NCBI RefSeq assembly: GCF_003258365.1
Contig: NZ_QHKM01000011.1
Location: forward strand, 57,467-121,466
Direction: 5' to 3'
Origin: Hymenobacter edaphi
GTDB taxonomy: Bacteria; Bacteroidota; Bacteroidia; Cytophagales; Hymenobacteraceae
DNA: 64,000 nucleotides
The position numbers and the translations under genes were made by a program. Each line of letters starts with the position of its first letter. The stretch's first letter is position 1. Shown here piece by piece: positions 51,760-59,571 of this stretch. The notes below the pieces were generated by a model. That model was not told the DNA's origin. It made no database searches and worked only from the letters and a program-made list of their open reading frames with translations.

Positions 51760-54700
51760 ATGACACACCTCAACCCTATCCGCTCTGCGCTCTGCGGAGC
51801 TGTTGCCGCCTTGGGGCTGGTAGCCGCAGCTAGGCCGGCCGCGGCGCAAAGCTTCAACTTCCGCGCGCAGAACGCGCAGGTGCTCGCCACTACCTACGCG
51901 AGCCTGGACACTGCGGGGACGGTCATTGCCACCGCCAACTTCGACGACGCCGACTCAGCGCCGCAGAACATTGGCTTCTCGTTTCCCTACAACGGGAGCA
52001 CCTTTAGCAGCTTTATCCTGAGCAGCAACGGCTTTATCAAGCTGGGCAGCTCCCCGCTGTCGGACCCGTACCTGTACCTGGTATACGCCCAGACCGAAAT
52101 GGTCAACGGGCAGCTGGTGTATCCGGGCGGGCCGATTGCCAGCAGCGACTCGCGCAGCAACAACATCATTGCCCCGCTGGCCGTGGACCTGGCCGGCGCC
52201 CTGAGCGGCGGTACCGAATACCGCGTGGCCACCACCGGGGTAGCCCCCAACCGGGTGTGCACCATTCAGTGGAAAAACGTGCGCGACAAGCCCAAGCAGG
52301 CGTCCGCGTCGAACACTACTACCATTGGCACGCAGTACGCCAGCATTTCGTTCCAGGTGAAGCTGTACGAAACCTCCGGGCAAGTCGACTTCGTGTACGG
52401 CCCCAATACGGCCGGGCCGGGCCCCGATGCGTTTCGGAGCGTGGCCGTGGGCCTGAAAGGCAACAACAACGGTCAGGGCCTGGCTGGCGACGTGGTGATG
52501 GTGGATAAGGCCTCGGCCACCGCCTGGAGCAGCGCCGTCTTCTACGACAACTACTACGTCGGTACCGACCCGTTCAACATCCGTAGCTCGGTGCGCCCCG
52601 TAGCGGGCAACACCTACCGTTTCCGGGCCAATGCCGCCAACGATGCGGATGTGGCGGCGGTGTACACCCTGGGCCAGGTGCCCGTCGGGCGCTCCTTGGC
52701 CGTGCAGGCCGTGGTGCGCAACGTTGGCACCCAAACCCTGACCAACCTGCCCGTGACGCTCAACGTGTCGGGGGTAAACACGTTTTCCAACGTTCAGCTC
52801 GTGGGCAGCCTCGCGCCCGGCGCCAGCACCACGGTGACGTTTGCGCCCTACACGACCTCGGCGCAGCGCGGCAACAACGCCGTGGCGGTGAGTGTGCCCG
52901 CCGATGCCTACGCGGTGCGCAACTCGCTCCAGGTCACCCAGGCGGTGACGGCCAGCACGCTCAACTACGTGCAGCCGATTGCCGGCTCGGGTATCACGCC
53001 TTCGTACTACGGGTTTGATACCCGCGAAGGCATCACGGCCGTGAAGTTCAACAACCCAACGGTTTCCACCCTGCTGTCGGTTACCAACTTCATACCAACC
53101 GGTAGTAATTCGGTCGGGCAGGTCATCTATGCGGTGGCACTCAATGCGGCCGGTACCCAGATGGTGCGCACGCCGGACTACACCGTGCGCGCGGCCGACC
53201 TGGGCACCAACGTCACGTTCAACTTCACCACGCCCGTGGCCCTGCCGGCCGGCGACTTCCTGGTAGGCATTGCCCAGCCCGCCAGCGCCGTGGCGCACTA
53301 CCCCATCGGCCTGCTGTTCGAGACGCCGGTGCGCCCAGGAGCCTTCTACGACCGCGGCTCCCTCACCACCGGCACTTTTTCCGACCGCTCCCTAGTGAGT
53401 TTCGGACCCTTCCTGATCGGGGCCGTGCTAGCCCCCTCGCCGGTCATCAGCGGCTTCACGCCGGCCAGCGGCCCGGTGGGCACCAGCGTGCGCGTCAACG
53501 GGGCCAACTTCAACGGCACGACGGCCGTGACTTTCAACGGCACGACGGCGCCGGGCTTCGCCGTGGATACGGCCGGCACGTCGCTGACCGTGCTGGTACC
53601 CGCCGGCGCCAGCACCGGCCCCATTGCCGTGGCTACGGCCGGGGGCACGGCTACGTCGCCCACCAGCTTCACGGTGACGGTGGCGCCCACCATCACCAGC
53701 CTCTCGCGCCCGCAGGGGCCGGTGTCCAGCACCGTGCTCATCAACGGCACCGGCTTCACCGGGGCCACGGCCGTGACCTTCAACGGCACCGCTGCCTCGT
53801 TCACGGTCAACTCCAGCACCCAGATTTCGGCGGTAGTGCCCGCCGGTGCCACCTCGGGCCCGATTCAGGTGACCACGCCCAACGGCTCGGCCACCAGCGC
53901 CTCGTTCACGGTCCTGGCCGACCCGGTCGTGTACTCCTTCTCGCCCGCCAGCGGTGCCCCCGGCACCCAGGTAATCATCACCGGGGCCAACTTTGTTGAT
54001 GTAGGCGTAGTGGCGTTCGGCCAGGGCGCGCTCATCGGCACGGGCTTCACGGTGAATTCGCCGAACCAGATTACCGCCTTCGTGCCGGCCAACGCCACTA
54101 CGGGCTTTATCGGCGTCAACAACGGCGGCAGCACGGGCCTGAGCGGTACGGTCTTCACCGTGGTAGCGGCGCCGACCAACCTGACCGTCAGCAGCGCGCA
54201 GAACATCAGCGGCTCTTACAACAACGTGACCATCACCGGCACCGGCGTGGCTACGCTCACCGGCCCGCTTTCCGTAGCGGGCACGCTGACGGTGCAGACC
54301 GGCGGCGCCCTGCTCACCAACTGCCAGCCCGTGCGCGGCCTTGGCAGCTTCACGCTGCAGGGCGGCGCCACGCTCGGCATCTGCGACGCGGGCGGCATCC
54401 GTGCCAGCGGCGACACGCTGGGCGCCATTCGCCTGAGCGGTGCCCGCTCGTTCAGCTCCGACGCCGTGTACCGCTACAACGGCAGCCAGGCCCAGGTAAC
54501 GGGCTCGGGCCTGCCCGCGCAGGTGCGCACTCTGGAGCTCAGCAACGCGTCGGGCCTGCGCCTCTCGCAACCCGCCGCCGTGGCTCAGGTACTCCGGCTC
54601 AACAGCGGCGACCTGAGCACCAACGGACAGATGCTCACGCTGCTTTCGTCGGCCACGGGCACGGCCCTGGTGGACAACACCGGCGGCGTAGTCAACGGCA

Positions 54701-56082
54701 CGACCACGGTGCAGCGCTACATCAGCCCGGCCCTGAACGCCGGCCTGGGCTACCGCCACCTGGCCACCCCGGTGACCTTCGACCCGGTATCGGACCTGGC
54801 CACCAGCAACTTCACGCCGGTGGTGAACCCGGCCTACAACACCTCGGCCACTCCCAGCCTGGTGACGCCTTTCCCCACGGTGTTCGGCTACGACCAAAGC
54901 CGCCTCGCCACCACGACCAACAACCTGTCGGCCTTCGACAAGGGCTGGTTCTCGCCCGCGGCGCTGACCAGCCAACTGAACGCCGGCCAGGGCTACACCG
55001 TCAATATGGCCGCTGGCCAGACGGTGGACTTCGTCGGGGGGCTGATCAACGGCAACTACTTCTACAATTTTGCCCGGGGCACGGATGCCGCTGCGGGCTG
55101 GCAGCTGCTGGGCAACCCCTACCCCGCCCCGCTCGACTGGAGCCGGGTGGCCGCCGCTGACCGGGCGGGCCTGAACGCCGCCATTTACGTCTTCGAAAGC
55201 ACCGGTCCCTACGCCGGCCGCTACCGCAGCTACGCCAACGGCATCGGCGGTAACCCCATCGTGCCGCTGGGTCAGGGCTTCTTCGTACGGGTAGCCGATG
55301 GCCAGACCAGCGCCGCCCTCACGCTGCGCAACAGCCACCGCCTGACCTCGCCCGACGCCACCCCGCTGCTGCGCGGCACCGCCGATGTGCGCCCGCAGGT
55401 GCAGCTGGCGCTGCAGGGCGCCGGTTTGGCCGATGCGGCCTACGTGTACTTCGAGGCTGGCGCTACCAACAGCGCTGATGCGGAGTACGACGCCCGCAAG
55501 CTGCCCAACACCAACGGGCTGAACCTGGCCGCGCTGGCCGGCCCCGAGGCCCTGGCCGTGAACGGCCTGCCCGCGCTGACCACCACCACGGTGGTACCGC
55601 TGCAGGTGGCCGTACCGGCCGCCGGCTCCTACACCCTGCGCGCCGAGCAGTTGCTGAACTTCGTGGCCGGCACGCAGGTGCTGCTGCACGACGCCCTCAC
55701 CGGCCAGGATATCGACCTGCAGCGCCAGGCCAGCTACAGCTTCACGCACAGCGGCGCCTCTACGAGCCGCTTCAGCCTGGTGTTCCGCCCCAGCGGCGTG
55801 ACGGCTACGGCCAGCGCCCGCCTTGCCGATCAGCTGATGGTATTCCCCAACCCCACGGCCGGCTCGTTTACGGTTCGCCTGAGCGGGGTAGCAGTTGGGC
55901 AGCCCGCCGACGCGGTGCTCTACAACGCCCTGGGCCAGGCCGTGCAGCGCCGCGCGCTGCCCCTGACCAGCAGCGGCCTGCAGGCCGAATTTGACGTGAC
56001 CCGGCTGCCGGCCGGCGTGTATACTCTGCGCCTGGCCCTGGCCGACGGCACGCAGCTCACCAAACGCGTGGTAAAACAATAA
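51760..56082 (+). CDS. Large secreted T9SS protein with IPT/TIG repeats
   Basis: A 1440-residue exported protein. Signal peptide residues 1-30 (ending AAAQ). A large beta-rich N-terminal part (about 30-550) contains Asn/Gly-rich strands; three IPT/TIG-like domains of about 80 residues follow at about 560, 643 and 721 (each PxIxxFxPxxGPxGTxVxIxGxxF). A further beta-rich region (about 800-1340) has no recognised motif. The last 80 residues form a type A sorting domain (MVFPNPTAG ... GVYTLRLALADGTQLTKRVVKQ), so the protein is secreted by type IX and anchored or released at the surface. It may act in adhesion. TAA overlaps the next ATG. Confidence 0.93.
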   Translation: MTHLNPIRSALCGAVAALGLVAAARPAAAQSFNFRAQNAQVLATTYASLDTAGTVIATANFDDADSAPQNIGFSFPYNGSTFSSFILSSNGFIKLGSSPLSDPYLYLVYAQTEMVNGQLVYPGGPIASSDSRSNNIIAPLAVDLAGALSGGTEYRVATTGVAPNRVCTIQWKNVRDKPKQASASNTTTIGTQYASISFQVKLYETSGQVDFVYGPNTAGPGPDAFRSVAVGLKGNNNGQGLAGDVVMVDKASATAWSSAVFYDNYYVGTDPFNIRSSVRPVAGNTYRFRANAANDADVAAVYTLGQVPVGRSLAVQAVVRNVGTQTLTNLPVTLNVSGVNTFSNVQLVGSLAPGASTTVTFAPYTTSAQRGNNAVAVSVPADAYAVRNSLQVTQAVTASTLNYVQPIAGSGITPSYYGFDTREGITAVKFNNPTVSTLLSVTNFIPTGSNSVGQVIYAVALNAAGTQMVRTPDYTVRAADLGTNVTFNFTTPVALPAGDFLVGIAQPASAVAHYPIGLLFETPVRPGAFYDRGSLTTGTFSDRSLVSFGPFLIGAVLAPSPVISGFTPASGPVGTSVRVNGANFNGTTAVTFNGTTAPGFAVDTAGTSLTVLVPAGASTGPIAVATAGGTATSPTSFTVTVAPTITSLSRPQGPVSSTVLINGTGFTGATAVTFNGTAASFTVNSSTQISAVVPAGATSGPIQVTTPNGSATSASFTVLADPVVYSFSPASGAPGTQVIITGANFVDVGVVAFGQGALIGTGFTVNSPNQITAFVPANATTGFIGVNNGGSTGLSGTVFTVVAAPTNLTVSSAQNISGSYNNVTITGTGVATLTGPLSVAGTLTVQTGGALLTNCQPVRGLGSFTLQGGATLGICDAGGIRASGDTLGAIRLSGARSFSSDAVYRYNGSQAQVTGSGLPAQVRTLELSNASGLRLSQPAAVAQVLRLNSGDLSTNGQMLTLLSSATGTALVDNTGGVVNGTTTVQRYISPALNAGLGYRHLATPVTFDPVSDLATSNFTPVVNPAYNTSATPSLVTPFPTVFGYDQSRLATTTNNLSAFDKGWFSPAALTSQLNAGQGYTVNMAAGQTVDFVGGLINGNYFYNFARGTDAAAGWQLLGNPYPAPLDWSRVAAADRAGLNAAIYVFESTGPYAGRYRSYANGIGGNPIVPLGQGFFVRVADGQTSAALTLRNSHRLTSPDATPLLRGTADVRPQVQLALQGAGLADAAYVYFEAGATNSADAEYDARKLPNTNGLNLAALAGPEALAVNGLPALTTTTVVPLQVAVPAAGSYTLRAEQLLNFVAGTQVLLHDALTGQDIDLQRQASYSFTHSGASTSRFSLVFRPSGVTATASARLADQLMVFPNPTAGSFTVRLSGVAVGQPADAVLYNALGQAVQRRALPLTSSGLQAEFDVTRLPAGVYTLRLALADGTQLTKRVVKQ

Positions 56083-56357
56083 TGCTTCTCTCGCAACCTA
56101 CCTCCACTTCCCTGGTCCAGTCGGCCACTTGCCCGCCATCCGCCGCCCGGCGCACGTGGGCCGCCTGGCTCTGCTGCGGGGCTGTGCTGCTGCTGCTGGC
56201 CGGCACCAGCGCCCGGGCCCAAACGCCGGGCTCGGGCGGCCCCGAGCCCGGCACCCCCGCCGAACCCACGGCCGTGCCCCTCGACGGCGGCGCTTCGCTG
56301 CTGCTGCTGGCTGGCACGGGCATTGCCCTGCGCAAGCTGCGCCGCCGCCGCGCCTGA
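56082..56357 (+). CDS. Small secreted protein with PID-CTERM-like sorting tail, 91 aa
   Basis: The start codon ATG 56082 shares its first base with the stop of the giant gene (TAATG), indicating translational coupling. An N-terminal signal peptide (AAWLCCGAVLLLLAGTSARAQ) is followed by a short Pro/Gly-rich linker (TPGSGGPEPGTPAEPT), then VPLDGG, a hydrophobic helix and LRKLRRRRA: the P(I/L)DGG-hydrophobic-basic layout of PID-CTERM sorting tails. The mature part is only about 20 residues, so it may serve as a companion or anchor for the T9SS protein rather than an independent enzyme. Confidence 0.75.
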   Translation: MLLSQPTSTSLVQSATCPPSAARRTWAAWLCCGAVLLLLAGTSARAQTPGSGGPEPGTPAEPTAVPLDGGASLLLLAGTGIALRKLRRRRA

Positions 56358-56383
56358 TACCTCCCTGCTCCATAAACAAGTGA

Positions 56384-56414
56384 AAAGCCGCTTCCCCCGG
56401 GAGGCGGCTTTTTT
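56384..56414 (+). terminator. Rho-independent terminator
   Basis: Stem AAGCCGC/GCGGCTT followed by T6 at 56409-56414, 27 bases after the PID-CTERM gene. The remaining 56415-56560 holds the second ATACCCGAAAG element at 56524-56543. Confidence 0.85.
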
Positions 56415-56560
56415 CGTGCGTCGGGCGCGCGTCGTTGCTGAAACGGGCGCTGGCCGATAACCCGCCAACAGCCCGCCGGGCACGGCTCACCGGGCTTACA
56501 GTCACGGGTTTACTCGCCGCATTATACCCGAAAGCAGGTATTGCAATAATCCGTTGACGT

Positions 56561-56761
56561 ATGAATATTTGCCCGTACCCCACCCGCAATCCTATGCCGG
56601 CTGTTTCCCCCTCGCCCGCGCCGCCCGTCGTACTGGTTCATGCGGCCTTGCCGGTGGCCCCGCAGTTCATCGATCTGGCCTATCTGGGCTCGGGCCGGCC
56701 TATCCCCGCCACTTCGCAGCCCGAGCCCGTTGCCCCGCTCCGGCTTTCGTCGGCCTCGTGA
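56561..56761 (+). CDS. Possible small Pro-rich protein, 66 aa (uncertain)
   Basis: ATG 56561 opens a frame of 66 residues, rich in Pro, Ala and Ser with no recognised motif (MNICPYPTRNP at the start). It follows the second ATACCCGAAAG palindrome by 18 bases, which is the reason to consider it real. Codon use is plausible for this genome, but the composition is low-complexity and the frame could occur by chance in a GC-rich gap. It ends 95 bases before the GT9 gene. Confidence 0.3.
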   Translation: MNICPYPTRNPMPAVSPSPAPPVVLVHAALPVAPQFIDLAYLGSGRPIPATSQPEPVAPLRLSSAS

Positions 56762-56822
56762 CCAGCGGCCCGGTGGGTGGTTAACCGCCGGTATCGATTC
56801 GGCCGGCAGCCCCCGGAAGCCC

Positions 56823-56830
56823 TATCTTCG
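56823..56830 (+). promoter_or_regulatory. -7 promoter element of the GT9 gene
   Basis: TATCTTCG (one mismatch to TAnnTTTG) 26 bases before ATG 56857, with TTCG at 56798 as a possible -33 element (21-base spacer). Confidence 0.45.
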
Positions 56831-56856
56831 TGGCTTCTTCCCAGCTGCCCTGCTTC

Positions 56857-57957
56857 ATGCCCGACCTCCACGGCATCACCGTTCACCCCGACTGCCGCCA
56901 CTTCCGCGGCGACCTGCCCTGCCGCCCCAACAAAGAGCACGGCTACCAGTGCGGCTCCTGCCCGGTGTATGCGCCGGTGCAGCAGCGCATCCTCATCATC
57001 AAGCTCGGCGCCATCGGCGACGTGATTCGGACCACCCCGCTGCTGCGCCGCCTGCGCCAGGAGTACCCGCAGGCCTACATCACCTGGCTTACGCACACGC
57101 CCGCCATCCTGCCCGCCCACGACGGTCCCGACGAGGTGCTGAAGTTCGAGCTGAGCAGCATCGTGCAGCTGCAGGGCCGCGAGTTTGATATTGTCTACAA
57201 CCTCGACAAGGACAAGGAGGCCGGTGCCCTGCTGAACGGCATCAAGGCCGGGCAGAAGTTTGGCTACGCCCTGCGCCCCTACGACGGCGTGGTGTGGCCC
57301 GTCAGCGCGCTGGCCGAGCATAAGTACCTCACCGGCGTATTCGACGAGCTGAGCCTGCAAAACCAGAAGCCCTACGTGCAGGAAATCTTCGAGCTGTGCG
57401 GCTTCGCGTTCCGGGGCGAGGAATACGTGTTCGACACCCACGCCGACAAGGGCTACCAGTGGCCGATGCTGCCCCCGGCGGGCCGCCGCGTGGGCCTCAA
57501 CACCGGCTGCGGTGACCGGTGGACCACCCGCCTTTGGTCCGACGAGAAGTGGATCAGCCTGATCGGGCAGCTACAACAGCACGGCTACCAGCCCGTGCTG
57601 CTCGGCGGCGAAGCCGAAGACGCCCGCAACCAGCGCCTATTCGCCGCCACCGGGGCCACGTACCCCGGCACCTTCCCGCTGCCGCAGTTCATCAATCTGC
57701 TCGACCAGATGGACCTTATCGTGACGCAGGTGACCATGGCCATGCACATCAGCATCGCCCTGCGCAAGCCCACGGTGCTGATGAACAACATCTTCAACCC
57801 CTACGAATTCGACCTCTACGGCCGCGGCCAGATCGTGCAGCCCGACCGCCCCTGCGTGTGCTTCTACCGCGGCAGCTGCCGCCTGGGCACTAGCTGCATG
57901 GAGGAGCTGCCGGCCGAAAAGGTCTTCGCCGCCGTGCAGCAGAGCCTGCCGGGGTAA
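56857..57957 (+). CDS. GT9 heptosyltransferase-like protein with Cys clusters at both ends
   Basis: A 366-residue glycosyltransferase family 9 protein of the heptosyltransferase type: ILIIKLGAIGDVIRTTPLLRRL is the GT9 N-terminal block and the VGLNTGCGDRW and VTQVTMAMHI donor-site blocks follow. An unusual N-terminal CX8CX9CX2C cluster (Cys13, 22, 32, 35) precedes it and a CXCX5CX5C cluster (Cys333, 335, 341, 347) ends it. The clusters could bind zinc or an iron-sulfur cluster. ATG 56857 is the start. It likely builds LPS or another surface glycan. Confidence 0.88.
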   Translation: MPDLHGITVHPDCRHFRGDLPCRPNKEHGYQCGSCPVYAPVQQRILIIKLGAIGDVIRTTPLLRRLRQEYPQAYITWLTHTPAILPAHDGPDEVLKFELSSIVQLQGREFDIVYNLDKDKEAGALLNGIKAGQKFGYALRPYDGVVWPVSALAEHKYLTGVFDELSLQNQKPYVQEIFELCGFAFRGEEYVFDTHADKGYQWPMLPPAGRRVGLNTGCGDRWTTRLWSDEKWISLIGQLQQHGYQPVLLGGEAEDARNQRLFAATGATYPGTFPLPQFINLLDQMDLIVTQVTMAMHISIALRKPTVLMNNIFNPYEFDLYGRGQIVQPDRPCVCFYRGSCRLGTSCMEELPAEKVFAAVQQSLPG

Positions 57958-58010
57958 GCTGTTGCAGCGAAGTCAGCTACGCAGCTGGTCGTCATCGATG
58001 ATTTTGCCCT

Positions 58011-58068
58011 TGTGCGAAGTCCCATGTGCCCGGAAACCCTGGTTTCCGGGCACATGGGACTTCGCACA
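58011..58068. repeat. Perfect 28-bp inverted repeat with a 2-base loop
   Basis: Arms 58011-58038 and 58041-58068 (TGTGCGAAGTCCCATGTGCC... and complement). The right arm is the first unit of the 42-bp tandem array that follows, so the left arm is an inverted extra copy of that unit. Confidence 0.9.
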
Positions 58069-58249
58069 TCGATGAAAACGATGGTTTTCGAACAGCTATG
58101 ACTTCCTACGTAGGCAAAAACAATGGTTTCTGAGCGTATAGGACTTCCTACCAGGCCAGAACCGTTGGTTTCCGGGCACGTGGGAAGTCCTATCTGCTTC
58201 TCAACAGTGGTTTCCGGGCAGGTGAGAATTTCTGAGTGCTGCCGGGTTG
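58040..58249. repeat. Degenerate 42-bp tandem repeat, five units
   Basis: Units start at 58040, 58082, 58124, 58166 and 58208, each exactly 42 bases. Every unit begins with TGGTTT(C/T)C or TGGTTTTC, and most have GGAC/AAGTCC about 18-24 bases in (ACTTCCTA, AGTCCTA). The remainder of each unit is variable. The array fills the 322-base gap (57958-58279) between the convergent GT9 and GT4 genes; nothing else was recognised there. Confidence 0.85.
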
Positions 58250-58279
58250 GGGCGGAGCAGTTCAGCTCTTGCCTTCTGG

Positions 58280-59404
58280 CTAGGCCACGGCTTTGAGCGC
58301 CTTCACCATCTCGCTCCACGAAAACTGCTGCTTGTAGTGCCGGGCGCCCGCCTCGAACGTGGCCTCTTTCTCGGGGTGCGTGGCGAAGTCGACCAGCGCA
58401 TCGGCAATGGCCTGGGGGGTGGGCGGCACCACGTAGCCTACCTCGCCGTGGGGAATCAGCTCGGCCAGGCCCCCCACGTCCGTCACCAGCATGGGCCGTT
58501 CGAAGTGGTAGGCAATCTGGGAGACACCGCTCTGAGTAGCGTTTTTGTAGGGCTGCACCACCAGGTCGGCGGCCGAAAAGTAGTCGGCTACCCGCTCGTT
58601 CGGAATGAAGTCGGTGGCGCGCACCAGGCGGCTTTCCAGGCTGTGCGTGCGGATCAGCTCCTCGTAGGGCGCCGCATCCTCGTAGAACTCGCCGGCCACG
58701 ATGAGCTTCAGCGGCAGCTGGCGCAGCCGCTCGTCGGCCAAGGCCTGCAGCAGCAGATCGAGGCCCTTATAGGCGCGGATAAAGCCGAAGAACAGCAGGT
58801 AGCGGTACTGCGGATCGAGCCCGAGGCGGCGCAGGGCCTCCGGCTTGGGCACGATGGGACCGAAGTTGTCGTAGAGCGGGTGCGCTTGGTAGCGGGCGGG
58901 CTGCTTCAGGCCCAGGCGGCGCAAATCGGCCAGCACCGCCCGGCTCATGGTCACGAAGCCGTGGTTTTGGGGCAGAAAGTAGCGCGTGAGCGGCCGGTCC
59001 CCCGGGCGGGGCTCGTGCGGAATGGCGTTGTCCGTGATGGTGACGAGGCGGGTGTGCCGGTTGCCGCGCACCAGGCGGGCAATGGTGCCCAGCGCCGGGC
59101 CCATAAACGGCAGCCAGAAGCGGAATATGACCAGATCGGGCCGCTCCCGCCGCAGCTTACGCCCCACCCGCCACCAGCTCAGCGGATTCACCGAGTTGAT
59201 GCTGACTTCGATGTCCAGGTCCTGGGGCCCCGCCTCGGTGCTATACTGCGTGGTGCCCGGAAACAGAAACTCCGGGTACTGCAGGCTGAACGTGACGATG
59301 CGCGCCTCGTCGCCGGCTTCGCGGAAGGCCCGCGCCAGCCGCTCGTTGTACGTCGCCAGCCCGCCTCGCAGCGGGTACGCCGGCCCGATGATGACTACGC
59401 GCAT
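58280..59404 (-). CDS. GT4 glycosyltransferase
   Basis: A 374-residue retaining glycosyltransferase family 4. GPAYPLRGGLATYNERLA is the N-terminal GT4 block; the C-terminal Rossmann domain has GFIRAYKGLDLLLQA and the QSGVSQIAYHFERPMLVTDVGGLAEL donor motif with the E-x7-E-like region. ATG 59404 is the start; a much longer frame upstream is artefactual. It lies 168 bases downstream of the GT2 gene on the same strand, with a palindromic repeat between them. The acceptor is unknown. Confidence 0.9.
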   Translation of the reverse strand: MRVVIIGPAYPLRGGLATYNERLARAFREAGDEARIVTFSLQYPEFLFPGTTQYSTEAGPQDLDIEVSINSVNPLSWWRVGRKLRRERPDLVIFRFWLPFMGPALGTIARLVRGNRHTRLVTITDNAIPHEPRPGDRPLTRYFLPQNHGFVTMSRAVLADLRRLGLKQPARYQAHPLYDNFGPIVPKPEALRRLGLDPQYRYLLFFGFIRAYKGLDLLLQALADERLRQLPLKLIVAGEFYEDAAPYEELIRTHSLESRLVRATDFIPNERVADYFSAADLVVQPYKNATQSGVSQIAYHFERPMLVTDVGGLAELIPHGEVGYVVPPTPQAIADALVDFATHPEKEATFEAGARHYKQQFSWSEMVKALKAVA

Positions 59405-59431
59405 GGATTGATGGGTTGGGAAGGGAATACA

Positions 59432-59560
59432 GAACGTCATCCTGAGCAACGCGAAGGACCTTACTCGCTCCCTGCACCAGCGCCGAAGTCTACGACTTAA
59501 CCGGCGGTGCAAGAAATGAGGAAGGTCCTTCGCTAAGGCGGACGCTGGATGAAGGATGAC
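59432..59560. repeat. Imperfect palindrome of the GAACGTC/CTGAGC family
   Basis: Left arm GAACGTCATCCTGAGC...GCGAAGGACCTT (59432-59462) and right arm GAAGGTCCTTCGC... ATGAC (59521-59560) pair over the outer GTCATCC and the inner GCGAAGGACCTT, with unpaired insertions. It shares GAACGTC, CTGAGC and GCGAAG with the hairpins at 6143 and 16285. Confidence 0.75.
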
Positions 59561-59571
59561 AAATAAAGCGG

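Noticed and set aside
53428..56079. 883-codon minus-strand ORF opposite the T9SS gene
   Set aside because: Shadow of the IPT/TIG gene, low complexity, no motif.
57864..58319. 151-codon minus-strand ORF with a repeated peptide
   Set aside because: It arises because the 42-bp repeat unit is a multiple of three; it overlaps the GT9 and GT4 gene ends and has no credible start.
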